A stretch of 64,000 nucleotides of DNA from positions 3,616,297-3,680,296 of the forward strand of contig JAJHZJ010000061.1 in NCBI GenBank assembly GCA_023548195.1, given 5' to 3'. The DNA comes from Bettongia penicillata ogilbyi. Lineage: Eukaryota; Chordata; Mammalia; Diprotodontia; Potoroidae. The notes beneath the pieces are model-generated. The model had not been told where the DNA came from and did no database searches. It saw only the letters and a program-made list of their open reading frames with translations. The position numbers and the translations under genes were made by a program. Below, piece after piece: positions 43,705 to 55,261 of the stretch; the first letter of the stretch is position 1; every line of letters begins with the position of its first letter.

Positions 43705-43860
43705 TTTTCTTCCATTGAAACACAAACTTCCGCAGGGCAAGACTTGTCTTTGCTTTTGGTATTTGTGTCATCATTGCTTGGCACATAGAATGAACTTAAT
43801 ACATACTTTTTCATTCACATAATCATTCATCCATTCATTTATCTATTCATTCATTCATTT
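43705..43860 (+). repeat. L2 3' end and (ATTC)n tract
   Basis: 'cttccgcagggcaagacttgtctttgc', 'gcttggcacatagaatgaacttaatacat' is an L2 tail. It is followed by an imperfect ATTC tetranucleotide run at 43812-43860. Confidence 0.65.
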
Positions 43861-44200
43861 TCAGAGCTTACAATCTGCAGGCTGAGTTTACAGGCTTTTT
43901 TTGACCTTCTTGTTGTGATAACCATTTTGCATCAGCTTAACTTCTCTTAAAAGTAGTGATACATTTTTTTTTTTTTCAGAATGGATAATTCATTCAGATA
44001 GATTGGGTTTTAACTGCTGTAGTTACTGCAAGTGTGTTCTTGTCTTTATCTTTCTAATTTGGCACTTTATTCTTACTCTAACCAGTCAACAATCTGAATG
44101 CAGATTTACATCTCATTCTGAAATGCTAGCTATATTTGTTACAACACATTCAATTTCCTTTTTAGGACATTGTTTGGTTCTTACTTCTGAACCTCTTCAA

Positions 44201-44580
44201 GGAATGGAAAGGAAAGGAAAGGAAGGGAAGGGAAGGGAAGGGGGAAGGGAAGGGAAGGGAAGGGAAGGGAAGGGAAGGGAAGGGAAGGGAAGGGAAGGGA
44301 AGGGAAGGGAAGGGAAGGGAAGGGAAGGGAAAGGAAGGGAAAGGAAGGAAAGGGAAGGGAAGGGAAGGGAAAGGAAAGGGAAGGAAAGGAAAGGAAAGGA
44401 AAGGAAAGGAAAGGAAAGGAAAGGAAAGGAAAGGAAAGGAAAGGAAAGGAAAGGAAAGGAAAGGAAAGGAAAGGAAAGGAAAGGAAAGGAAAAGGGGAAG
44501 GGGAAGGGGAAGGGGAAGGGAAAGAAGAAAGGCAAAGGGGGAGAAGATAAAAGAGAATAAGAGAAGGAAGAAAGAGAAAA
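44201..44580 (+). repeat. GGGAA/GGAAA pentanucleotide tract
   Basis: A purine-only array of about 320 bases with ragged edges. It begins with a few GGAAA units, then about 22 GGGAA units, a mixed zone at 44330-44375, about 25 GGAAA units, and finally GGGGAA hexanucleotides near 44490-44520. One strand is pure purine, the other pure pyrimidine. The long frames across it on both strands (G-K-E-R-K repeats; F-P-F-L-S repeats) are translation artefacts of the pentamer. Confidence 0.97.
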
Positions 44581-44834
44581 GGAAAGAAGAGAAATCATGG
44601 TAAAAAAGAATAAGGCTTCAGTGATTGACAAAACTTTGGCCTCTTTCATTTCTTGATCTAAAATCACATTTTCCAACATAGAATTTGTTATTCTCTGTGA
44701 AGCTTACCTTTGCATTCTAGCCTTGAATTATCAAGGTACATGGTGATTTAGTTTGGAGGATCTTGTGAAGTTCTTTATACATTTTTTCTACTCCTTCATC
44801 CTTTACAAACGCATTTTTTTGGTCCACATACCAA

Positions 44835-44925
44835 TGATGGAATGAGTGCTATAATTCGGGTCAGGAAATCTGGGTTGAAATTCAGGCTCAAATACTTACT
44901 ATATGACCAAGGACAAAAGCAACTG
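44835..44925 (+). repeat. SINE 5' fragment
   Basis: 'caggaaatctgggttgaaattcaggctcaaatacttactatatgacc' is the tRNA-like part of a MIR-type SINE. The 3' part is lost. Confidence 0.6.
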
Positions 44926-45164
44926 GATACCAATATGGTTGCACATCAGTAATTCCATTAACAAATCATATTGTCAGTCATTGGACAAAGATTATACATT
45001 AAGGACACTGGTAGTTAATATTTATAGACAGTCTAAAATGTATGGTTCTTAATATTTTTCTATAGGGTGGCAAAAAAGGTGGCCACTTTTCATCATGCAG
45101 TACATATTTGAACACTGTTTTATCTGGGGAAGAGAATGATTACATTTCTTAATACTGGTATGCA

Positions 45165-45460
45165 TTCTGGGAAGATGGGGGAGTAGGTCTGAAATTTCCA
45201 GGCCATACAGATATCCTCCACAGACAGAAAATCATCATGAAAGTACATAGAGCAGCAAAATAAAGGGGGAAAGCAGTTACCCTCCTAAGACATCTTGAGA
45301 GGACCTCAGAGAAGATGCTAGGAGCTGAGGTTTGGACTGAGTAAAGTATAAACACCTCCAGGAAGCCTTCACTGAATCAACAGTAGGCTCTGAGGGAAAC
45401 AGACTAATAACCTCAAAAAAATTTTACCTCAACTTTTATATCATTCCCAACCTCAAACAA
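45165..45460 (+). mobile_element. Old L1 5' end fragment
   Basis: Starts 'attctgggaagatgggggag', the same 5' terminus as the old L1 ending at 43015 (-), and shares the block 'gtataaacacctccagg' about 185 bases in. ORF1 is not recognisable. A 5' end without the rest of the element is unusual for L1 and implies a later deletion. Confidence 0.65.
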
Positions 45461-46795
45461 ATTTCATCTCAGGAACTTTTACCTTACAAATTTTCATCTA
45501 AAGAACAGTGGATACCTGAGTCCGCATACATCATTCATAAATTCAAATAGATGTTAAACAAAATAAAGGGTGTATTTTGTTTAAGACCAAGGTGATCTTT
45601 TCTTTAATACCCAAATTGTAGCTATGCATTCTAGCCCAGATCAAAGGATATATATCTTCTATCTTGGGATTATGTCTAACTCTAACATGGATAGGAATTG
45701 AGAGATAGAATAATTCTTTTCCCATTTTTGCCTTCTTTCATCCTGACACCTCATAGTGAATGAACTACAGGGAAATTAACCTACATTCTGTACAAGAGTA
45801 CTTAGAAGTATCTACATGAATTCATTCTGAATCACTAAGGAAAATGTAATTAAAGTCTAAAGAATCTTTTCATATTTTCTCCATGTTTAAGAAACAAAAA
45901 TAACATGAGTCTATAATGATAGCAGCTGTTGGGTTTTGTACTGTGAAATAAAAGTGGACCTCCCTTTCCAGAACTGATATGTTCCAGGAGCTAACATGTC
46001 AATAAACATTTGTTTAGTAAATGGGTGAATTCTTATAAATAGAATCCTATCTTGCATTTATCAAAGAAGGATTTAAAAGAACCCTATTGATAATTCTCTT
46101 GTAAACTAGCTCATTAACTCTATTACCAAGATGAATTTTTCAGATATAGAAATTACTCAAAGTAAATAATTTCTGTGATAATTCCAAAATTAGTCCTGGT
46201 TTTCACTTGACTTTCAGCTTGACCAGATACTAAATCCAAATGGGGGGATTCACCTTCAACTCCCCTTATTTTCTTTCGGTTCCATCTCCATGACAGGCTT
46301 TCTTAATTGTTCCCAGACTCTTCAGGTTGTCTAGGAAGTTTGCTTCATGGGTAGAACACCTGTCTCAGAGTAAAAATATAGCTTAACGCTCTGTTCGGTG
46401 ACTGGATTTACACATGCCTATGGAGCAAAGTATTGGCAACGCACTTAGTGGAGAAAACCTCTTCTGTCATACCAGGTTGCAACAGCAATTCTTGCAGGGT
46501 TATCAGCCATACGTTTCCCTTTAGCATGCTTGATTCCCAAACATTTCTCCCACTCCCCCCACCCCCTGGGAGTGGAATAAAAATTCTTGGGAATGTATAT
46601 ATGTGTTGGTTGCTGTGTTCCCTCCACCTCAATCCCAATTTTAGGCTTTAAAACTGAGTAGAAGAGTGTCAGAGCTAGCTCTGTGGGTGGTGTTGTAGGA
46701 AGAGTGAGTAAAGCAGAGCAGCCAACCAAACCAAAATCAGACTTTCTCCTCATTTCTAGAGTCCATTGCCCACTTAAAAAAACCAAAAACTAAAA
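45461..46795. other. No feature recognised
   Basis: About 1.3 kb, no coding signal. A weak L2-like stretch is seen at 45975-46025. The overlapping short frames around 46408-46786 carry no family signature. Confidence 0.4.
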
Positions 46796-46799
46796 CGAA

Positions 46800-47050
46800 C
46801 ATCAAGGCTTAACTCAGGTGTCAATTTCTCTATGAAGGCTTGCCCAACCTCCACCCCCTCTCCTATGTCCACCTCCCCACCAAGTTTGTGCTCTCTGCCT
46901 TGTCAAATTTCCTCGCATTTACATATCTGTGTACATATTTTATTTCCCGAGATACATAAAATCTGGGAAGGCAGGGACAGTTGAGTTTTTTGTCGTTGAA
47001 TTCCCATGTGCTTAGCACATGGATATTTAAAAAATATTTAATGAATTTAG
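46800..47050 (+). repeat. L2 LINE 3' end fragment
   Basis: 'taactcaggtgtcaatttctctatgaaggcttgccc', then 'gggaaggcagggacagtt' and 'gcttagcacatggatatttaaaaaatatttaatgaa'. Long and fairly clear L2 tail. Confidence 0.7.
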
Positions 47051-47324
47051 GAACATAGAAGGCTCTGATCCCTTCCATGCTTGGAAAACTCCCTTGTGTG
47101 TTCTCCTGTAGTGTGGGTTCCTTTTAGGTAGGGATGGGTTGGAGTGGTAGACTTCTGAATTCTCATCCAACTCTGAGATTCTGTGAATCCCGTAGCCAAT
47201 ATGGAGGAGAGAACAGAGTAGAATATTGGATTATAAATTTTGCATCGATTTGATAATTCTTGAAAACAAAGAACTCTTAGGTTATTTTTTGTCTTTCCTT
47301 TAGAAAATCTACCTGTGAATGTCA

Positions 47325-47430
47325 GGATGATCATGACAAGATTATAATCTCCTTGAGGTCAGGACTGATTTTGTATTTAGTGCCTAGCATACATAACACC
47401 TTGCCCTGTGACTCTCAATGAAAAGTAAAT
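47325..47430 (+). repeat. L2 LINE 3' end fragment
   Basis: 'gattataatctccttgaggtcaggactgatt', 'gtgcctagcatacataac' is an L2 tail, short. Confidence 0.6.
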
Positions 47431-47434
47431 TGAA

Positions 47435-48860
47435 CTAGATTTGCTAAATTGAGAATAAACAAGTAAAGTAATACCCTTTCCCCAGTGGAGTCCCTTTTAC
47501 CTTGGATCTATTAATATGTGAATATTTTGTGATATTCTTGCCTGGCTTCAATTTTCAAGAGCATTTAGATTCTTGGTCATGAGAACAATATTTAAATGAA
47601 AGTTTGTATGTGCAGGTGACCATTGAAGACACATTCTTCTAATTACTTCCCCTGATACTGAGCATGGAATATGTTCAACCTCCATGACTTTTCTTCTCTT
47701 TATGATTATCTCATATACCATATTACTCATTGCTAACAAATTGGTCTGTGTACAAACTTCCTATATAGAATTAGAAAAACATATCCCTAAATACATAATG
47801 TTTAGATGAACAGAAGTGATTGATTACTGATCTCTGAATAAGAAATGCCTTAAGTGGATGAGTTTAGTAATCTTTATTGACATATCTAAAAACACATTCT
47901 TTACACATATTTGCATTTCTTTGGTATAAACTTAGACTATGTTTCATGTCAGATTGGCATAATTATATTTTCTTCACTTTTATAAGAAATAGTTTATTTT
48001 TAAGTAAAATGAAAACATGGGAGAGGACAGTTCTAAAAAGTCTGAGGCATCCTCAGAAAAGGCTCTCTTATTTATTCCTTAGAATTTCAAGATTCCTGCC
48101 CTGCTCTCTTTGAGCATCTCAATATGGATTCATTTTGGCTAAAGATTTCAAATTCTGAAATTCAGCATCTGTGGTCTGACAGGTTGATGAAAAGTGCTGG
48201 ATGAAAATACCAAGTTTTTGAAGAATGGGAAGATTTAGGGCAAACTATCTCTATTATATTATGACTTTTAAAAATCAGGTTTGTGGGGGAAAATAACTGC
48301 TTTTTCTCCTCATCAATTCCAGTTTTCATCTGTAAGAAAATAAGAAAGGCTATTGGGAAGTACTGTGTATGGTATTACATTCTTTGTATTATATTCTTAG
48401 TCTTAATGTATTACTATTTGGTGATTTATATTTCTTAAGAAAACTATCTAGCCTTGTCTAATATTCATTGATGAAATGGATTTTATATAAAAAGCCTAAC
48501 TCTTTTCCTTAAGTGCTTTTCAGAATTATTTTTATAGAAATCTTCTTCAGAACTGCTGTTGTTACATCCATCACAAGACTATATGGTGTAGAATAAGAGT
48601 TAGGAGCATTAATCTTGGAGATTAGGCTGCTCTGCTTAATGGAAAGAGTCATATTTTTAGAGCTCTGGCTGAAAAATGGAGCCCCAAATTTTCTATGAGT
48701 CTGATGAGCTTTGCATTGTCTTTGTGGTCCATAGCCTATCATACCCATCACCTATGTTATTCAGCTTTCTTTCAGAAAAATACATTTGAGAAATTTTATT
48801 TCATAATTTAGGTGTTTATGCTAAGCAACACAGTGCTTGTTGAGTATTATAAGTAATGAG
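47435..48860. other. No feature recognised
   Basis: About 1.4 kb AT-rich sequence with no recognised repeat or coding signal. Confidence 0.4.
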
Positions 48861-48862
48861 GT

Positions 48863-49110
48863 AATGAGGCAGCTGGTTGGTGTAGAGGCTAGAACTGGTT
48901 TAGAATCAGGAGGTCCTGAGCTCAAATCCAGCCTCAAACGCTAGTTGGCAAACCTCTTGACCAAACCTGTCCATTTTTTTTTCAGTTCTAAAATGGGGAT
49001 TGTAAGAGTACTTGTCTAACAGCGTGGTTACAAGAATCAAATGAGATAATATTTATAAAGTATTTAGCATGTTTCCTGGCACATAGTAGGTATAATATAA
49101 AATCTTGTTT
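48863..49110 (+). repeat. Marsupial-type CORE-SINE
   Basis: Full-length sense SINE: head 'gaggcagctggttggtgtagagg', 'cctgagctcaaatccagcctcaaacg' (B box), core, 'caagaatcaaatgagataatatttataaag', tail 'cctggcacatagtaggtataata'. Confidence 0.85.
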
Positions 49111-49265
49111 CCTCATCACTCCCCTTCCCCAGAAAATGTCACAAGGGAATCTCAGTTGAATGCCCTTATTCCATAAACAATCTAATGGGTTCAAAGTGTC
49201 TGAGCAGGGTATAATAGTCAGACACCAAAGTTTATTTCTATTATTCTAACACACATATTTATGGG

Positions 49266-49298
49266 GTTGTGTGTGTGTGCGTGTGTGTGTGTGTGTGT
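49266..49298 (+). repeat. (GT)n microsatellite
   Basis: About 16 GT units with one C interruption. Confidence 0.9.
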
Positions 49299-49630
49299 AC
49301 ATGCTTACCTGACTTTATCATTCTATGCACCTCTGTGTCTGTCTTAGCATGGTACTGTATCTGCTGTTTAACTATTATTTACTTATAGATAAACTATTAC
49401 CCTAAATTCCCTAGTCCTACCTGGTCCCTTCTTACTTTGTATTTGTGCTTTGGCAAGCTTCCTCCTCCCCAAACTTTTCCCTTATGAATTCTTTTCTCTA
49501 GGTTCTTCCCATTTCTGAAATCAACTATGGTCACTTTGAATCAGGATTCTCTCTTTCACAGTTTCAACCTCTGTCCTCTCCTCAGTTTCATGTTCTATAC
49601 AATTTTAATGAGAAGCCCACTATTTCATCA

Positions 49631-49824
49631 GGATGAATGCAGGTAAAAAGGTTAAATTACATTGTGATCACATCAGACATCACATACATCACAACTGTTA
49701 TGCACCACAATTTGATAATATACCAGACTGCCTCACAATGCTTTTCTACATGTGTGATTGTGCAAATGCTTCCCAGTTAAGGAGGCTAAAGTGTCATAGT
49801 CATCGACCTTATTGTTTTACTGGT
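49631..49824 (+). other. Exon-like open stretch (weak candidate)
   Basis: A frame of 65 codons starting at 49633 stays open and is rich in Cys and His. It is preceded by a usable acceptor ('ctatttcatcag') and ends in a strong donor-like 'ACTGgtgagtag'. No family is recognised, the acceptor tract is poor, and open frames of this size arise by chance. It is listed only because the splice-like ends and the frame coincide. Confidence 0.15.
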
Positions 49825-50079
49825 GAGTAGGTAGGTCCTCTAGTGGAAGAATTCAAAGTTAGGGTAGATTGTGTGAGATGACTTCCCTTAATTTACCAGG
49901 CTTGCATCCCTTTCATAGAAAGTGATTATCTCATATCATGAATACAAGAAAGGACATAGAAGAAGACAATGATGATGGACATACGTGGGCAGAAACATTC
50001 ATGTTTTATCGTGTTTCTATTATATTTGCCCAAAAGAATGATGTTTGGAATAGAAAGGACAGAATGAAAATGATCAATA

Positions 50080-50357
50080 AGAGTTGAAACCTAAGATGTG
50101 AAGAGATTGATTAATTCAAATCACCAGGCTGAGATTAAGTATCTCCCCAAGAACTGAAGGGATTGACAGATAAGTCAATAAGGCAATGTCAATTGCCAAG
50201 CCCCTACCAGTGATCTTTGAGTGATCACAAGGAATGAGAAAGGGTTCATAAGCCTGTAGAAGAGCAAATGAATTTCTAAAAAGTAAAAGGAATGGTGTTC
50301 TCAAATAATAGCCCAATGAACCTGGTTTTTGTTTTTGGTAATTCTAGAACATATTAT
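50080..50357 (+). mobile_element. CR1/L3 LINE, RT part (5' portion)
   Basis: 'gattaagtatctccccaagaactgaagggattgacag...', 'cagtgatctttgagtgatcac', 'gcctgtagaagagcaaatg', 'aataatagcccaatgaacctgg...ttctagaacatattat' follow the nucleotide order of a CR1-type reverse-transcriptase coding region, where the protein reads 'YLP..LKE', 'P.S.IFE.S', 'NYRPV.L' and 'KILEHII'. Frames are broken. It is interrupted at 50357 by an L1 fragment and continues at 50716. Confidence 0.65.
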
Positions 50358-50715
50358 TTTCATTTCTTTAAAAACATTTTAAGATGTTATTATTGTCTTT
50401 TATTTGTATATCACAAATCTTTCTCTTTGATCACTGCCCTCACTCTTCCTACCCCACCCCATCATGATATATACAGTTTTTTCATGATCAGTTCTGTAGG
50501 ACTGAAGTTATTCATTATAATTTATCAGAATTATAAAACTTAGCCTTTTAGCATTCTTCCTTTGTCACAATTATTCTTTGTTTCTGCTTCCTGCACTCTG
50601 TATCTCTTCAGAAAATTCTGCCCATGTTTCTCTAAATAACACATATTTGTCATTCCTCAACACAATAATGCCCCATCATGTTCACCTTTCCCAGTTTATT
50701 CATTTATTTCTTGGC
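50358..50715 (-). mobile_element. L1 3' fragment inserted in CR1
   Basis: Minus-strand text with blocks like 'taataatgccccatcatgttcacctttcccagtttattcattt' resembles the L1 ORF2 C-terminal/3' UTR segment. It is flanked by ACATATTAT (50349-50357) and ACATGTTAT (50716-50724), a 9 bp duplication with one mismatch that also restores the CR1 sequence when removed. Confidence 0.55.
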
Positions 50716-52150
50716 ACATGTTATGAAAAAGATGGTTTATGAAAGCCAGGTGGTGATCAGTAAGGCAGTATTACTTCTTTGAGAGCAGGTCATACCAAAG
50801 CAACCCCATTTTCTTTCTTTTCTTGGCAGAGTTATTAGAGAGATCAGTGCCTGATGCAGAAGTAATATGCCTAGATTTCAGGAAGTATTTAATAAAGTTT
50901 CTCATGACATCATTCTGTACAAGATGGACCTACGTCACAGTGTTGCTAGATTGAAATGAGATTACCCGTATGAATGTAAATCACTGAAAATCTTAAAGCA
51001 CTGTATTTGGTAACTTATTCTTTTTGTTACTGTTATTGGTATTGATTTTATTATCATCATCATAGTTGAGTGGATTTTGAATATATAAAACAAAGAGACC
51101 CAAGGAATGATCATTAATGGGTCTGAATCTCCTTAGAAAGAGAACCTTAGAAAATCATTCAACAATTTATTCTTGACCAGATGCTGTAAAAAAATTTTTT
51201 GTCAATGACTTGGCAATAGGTATAAGTGGCATAGTTATGAAATTGTAGATAACAAAGAACTCCAAGAGATAGCTAACACATAGAGCGACCTCAGAGTCAC
51301 CTTTCCCCAACCCCTTCCCCACCAAAAAATCTTGGAAGCTTAGTGTTCTAGACCAAAGCTAATTAGATGAAATTTGATAATGATAAATGTACAATTCTAC
51401 ATTCCTTCCTAGGTACAGTATAGGTGTGATATGGCTGGATAGAAATTTGTGTGAAAAGTATCTGGAGTGTTTGGTGGACTCAAAACTCAAAACAAGTCAC
51501 CATTTTGATATAGTACTCAAAACGAAGTTAATACCGTATTAGTCTATTTTAAGAGCAACAGGCAATCCATATTAGAGGAGATAATAATTCTGCTGTACTC
51601 TGCTAATGCTGAGTGTTTTATTTGGTTTTGATTATCACATTTTAGGAAGGAGAGTATTCAAAGAAAAGTGACCAAAGTAGGAGCCTTGGGAACACACCAT
51701 GTGAAGATAACTGAGGGAAGTGGAGATGTTTATGCTAGAGAAGAGAAGGCTTGAGGATGGGGGTGACAAAGGGAAGACAAGATGAAAGTCCTTAAAATAC
51801 TTGAAAACAGCTGGACAGGAAAGGAATTTGACTTTTTCTATTGGGTAGAAATAGAAACAGGTACAAAAAGGCAGGATTTGGCTACTATGAAAGGCAACTT
51901 TCTAACAATGGGAGCTCCCCCAAAGTGGCAAAGGCTACCTTTGTGGGTGGTGATTTCTCTTTCATTAGAGGTCTTTAAATGAAGGCAGAGTATCCTTTTC
52001 CAGGGAATCAAGCACTCTCACCAAAGCTCAAGTTAGAAGGGACTTCAGAGACCATTTATTTCAATCTATGCCTGAACAGAAATCATCTACAGTATACTTG
52101 ACAGGGTTGTTGTAGAGAGAATTCCTGCACAGGTGAACTAGATGCCCTGT
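50716..52150 (+). mobile_element. CR1/L3 LINE, RT to C-terminus and 3' end
   Basis: Continues the CR1 relic. 50740-50960 corresponds to the 'F.VGRS.T.QL..F' / 'VYLDFSKAFDKVSHDILL.KM' region: 'tatgcctagatttcaggaagtatttaataaagtttctcatgacatc' reads D-F-R-K-Y-L-I-K-F-L-M. Around 51180-51240 is the 'F.ND...G' part. 51700-51990 encodes, with frameshifts, M-L-E-K-R-R-L, K-Y-L-K-T and, open at 51782-51982, N-F-L-T then P-K-W-Q-R-L-P and L-S-L-E-V-F-K, the CR1 C-terminal block. The 3' end near 52150 is eroded. An ancient, dead LINE. Confidence 0.75.
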
Positions 52151-52154
52151 AAGG

Positions 52155-53100
52155 AACCTTCAAGCTTAATATTATATAATTTGATAGTAACCTTAAACTT
52201 TCTTGAGCCTAAGCCTAATCCAATTTTTAGTTCCCTACCTTATTTCAGACAGTGTTTAAAATCTGAGGAATACATAGGAATATTATTCAGGGACCTCCAG
52301 AACCACTAGCATGAAAGTCGTTTTAAGATATATTAATAATTTAAATGTAATATAATCAGATTTCCCAGACCTTATGATTTTCCTTCCTACCACTGAGCTC
52401 AACTTCAATTTCAACAATTTAAATTATCATTACTTTGTTTTGAACTTTGATTTTTATCATATTTATTTGACATGTCCTTAGGCTAAAAAATATCAGAGGG
52501 GAAAAATGTTCCTGTCATAGTGTCTTTATGAACTAATAGGCAGCACAACCAGAGGATTCATTCATTCTTCGTCTTTCTTGTTCTCATTCTTTGTCTTACT
52601 TATTTCTCTTTTTTGTTTTACAAGCTTCGTTATACTCTCACACACATGCTCTTTCACAGAAAAACATTTCTAGGCAGAACAGATGCGGGGTGGTGGGGTG
52701 GTCAATAATCTGAGTTGTGAAAATAGATGAGTCTAGTTATTATCAACCCTTCTGCCCCAGAAAATCCCAGGAAAATATTTAGTAATCCAGATATGAAGTA
52801 AAATATTAAGTGAAAAACAATTCCAATCAATTTAGGGAAATAGAACCATAAAGAAATATGTTAGAAGAAGTAACAGGGATTGAAAATGTTACTCTGGAAA
52901 AAAAATGACCCTGAAAGAGTATTAAAAAAGACTGTTAACCTCAAGGTTCTTTCCATGATGATGTTCTTTCAGACAGGTCAGCATGGATTTTCATTTCCCA
53001 TTAAAAGATATAGAATAAGAATCTTTATAAGAGTTTCAAGTTGAAAAAATAATGTCTCTCTGCCAGAATCAAGCATACTGCTTGACAGATGTTGTTATGC
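52155..53100. other. No feature recognised
   Basis: About 950 bases, AT-rich, no coding signal or repeat recognised. Confidence 0.4.
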
Positions 53101-53107
53101 CCATGAA

Positions 53108-53140
53108 ATTAATGATAATGATGATGATGATGATAATGCC
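53108..53140 (+). repeat. (GAT)n-like microsatellite
   Basis: 'aatgataatgatgatgatgatgataatg', an imperfect trinucleotide run at the left edge of the L1 fragment. Confidence 0.85.
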
Positions 53141-53144
53141 ACTT

Positions 53145-54165
53145 CAAAAAATCTATGATTTCTTCCCCAATTGAGAGTCAAAGGATATGAATAGATTATG
53201 CTCAGACAAAGAAATCACAGCTCTCTATAGTCAAATAAAAATGATCTAAATCACATTGATTAGAGAAATGTAAATTAAAAGATATCGAAGATACCACCTT
53301 CTACCACTCAGATTGGCTAATATGACAAGAAAGAAAAATGAAACATGTCGTTGGATGGGATTATGTGAAAACTGTGACAATAATGTACTGTTGGTGGAAT
53401 TGTGAACTGATCTAACCAGTCTAGAGAGTAATTTGGAATTATACCCAAAGGGTTATAAAACTGTGTATGTCCTTTAATCTAGCAGTATCACTGCTAGATT
53501 TATATCCCAAAACCATTCAAAAAAGGGGAGGAAGAGGATCTATTGTACGAAATTATTTAGAACTCCTCTTTTGGTCGATTTCAGTTCTGGATTGTGAATT
53601 GGAAACAGGATGCTCAACAATTGTGGAACGTCTAAACAAGCTGTGGTTTACGATTGTGATGGAATATTTTTGTGCTATATGAAATGACAAGTAGAATGAT
53701 TTTTAGAAAAAATCTGGAGAGATTTACATGAACTGATACAAAGTAAAATGAGCAGAACCAGCAGAATGCTGTGCACAGTAAAAGTAATATTATATAATGA
53801 CCTGTGGATGCCTTAGCTATCCTCAGCAGTGCAATGATCGAAGACAATTCCAAAAGATTTACAATAAACCATGCTATCTGTCTCCAGAGAAAGAAGTGAT
53901 ATTGTCAGAATACAGACTGGAGAATGCTATTTTTCACTTTCTTTCATTCATTCTTTCTTAAATCCAAGTCTTCTTGTACAAAATGACTAATATGGAAATG
54001 TTTTACACAATTGTACATGCATAAATTTTATCAGATTGCTTACCATCTCAGGGAGAGGGGAAAGGAAGGAGAAAGGGAAAGATAAAATTTGTAACTCAAA
54101 ACTTTTTTAAAAAGTGTTTAAAATTGTTTTAACATGGTATTGGGGGAAAGCAAAATATTATATAA
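53145..54165 (+). mobile_element. 5'-truncated L1, ORF2 C-terminus and 3' UTR
   Basis: Plus-strand L1 3' end. It begins within ORF2 ('caaaggatatgaatagattatgctcagac', 'aatgtaaattaaaagatat'). 53467-53682 has an open part with L-N-K-L-W-F-T-I-V-M-E-Y-F-C-A-I. Then come the post-ORF2 blocks 'aaatgagcagaaccagcagaatg' and 'ctccagagaaagaagtg', a polypurine tract near 54045-54080 and an A-rich end. Older than the copy at 57.1 kb. Confidence 0.88.
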
Positions 54166-54169
54166 AATG

Positions 54170-54980
54170 TCTTTACAACTAAAAAATATGTGATTTCATT
54201 AGCATGGTTACACTCATCATGTAAATAGATTGTGAAAATAGATTACCCTTTAGAAAATACTCTCATGGTGCTGCAGTGTGCCCCCTTCAAAAAAATCATC
54301 ACCCATTGATATTTCTTCTGGTCCTCAACTTCTCTGATCCTAACCATTTTGGTACTTGGATAGTAGAAACATGGTCCTTTTCTGGGCCCATATGCAAGGC
54401 CTTTCCAAAATTGTAGAACCTGCCTGAGCTTGAACAGTTTTATCAACACCCTTAATGACTCCATAACCCAGGCATTTTTTACTCTAAAACCAGATCTCTC
54501 CTCAATGAGTCAAATATATCGTGTGCATATAATCTGGCTTTTGGCCCTGCCAACAGGGATATTGCATGTGGAAATCCTACAGGGATGGTAACTACAGGCT
54601 GGCCAGGTAGTTTATCTAGAATTGTTCAAGTTTCAGAATTCTTTCCATAGTCTTTGATAGGAAATGTCCTTCTAAGAAAAAAAAAGGAAAAAAGGAAAAG
54701 CTTTAAAGATTGAGCAAATATAAGTCCATCAGAGCTAGAGGCACAGAGCAATAATGAAGCATGATCCAAGTAGATGAGACCATGATGTGTTATCAAACAA
54801 CATGTGAGTTGAGAGGACAAGATTGCAACCCTCTTCCTCCATTCCTGCTTCTTTCTACAGAGATTCCCTGGCACTAGTTTTATCACTTCACTTCTGACTA
54901 ACGTTGTCTCTTTGAAGGTTGTCTGAATGGTGACTGTAGCTGAGATGCTTCAGTCTTTTTCTACACATTTATGTCATCTT
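54170..54980. other. No feature recognised
   Basis: About 800 bases; the short minus frames 54243-54464 and 54626-54886 have no family signature. Confidence 0.4.
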
Positions 54981-54984
54981 TTTA

Positions 54985-55180
54985 AAAACTCTTTTATTGA
55001 TATATTTGTTTTAAGATTTAGTCCTAGCAAAAAAAAATAACTAAAGAGGTAAAAAAAAAATATTTATAGCCCCTTTGAAGTAGCAAAGTGTTGGAATCTG
55101 CAGGGGTTAATTAATTGAGGAATAGATGAACAAGTTATGGTATAAAAATATAATGTAAATTACTTTGCTATGTTTTAACA
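54985..55180 (+). mobile_element. L1 ORF2-tail fragment, variant shared with 59.7 kb
   Basis: The stretch 'tagtcctagcaaaaaaaaataactaaagaggtaaaa...gcccctttgaagtagcaaagtgttggaatctgcaggggttaattaa' is nearly the exact complement of 59690-59850. Translation resembles the last part of L1 ORF2 before the W-N-L / K-Y-N motifs. The two copies differ mainly in single bases and A-run length. Confidence 0.75.
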
Positions 55181-55261
55181 TTTACTAAATTTCCTATGCC
55201 TCTCCTTCTCTAAGAGAGCCAATCCATGTAACAGAATACTTTTTAAAGAAAAAGAGAGAGG

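Noticed and set aside
44003..44560. 185-codon frame (and a 160-codon antisense frame at 44197-44679)
   Set aside because: Both are translations of the pentanucleotide repeat; the peptide is a mechanical G-K-E/R-K or F-P-F-L-S repeat.
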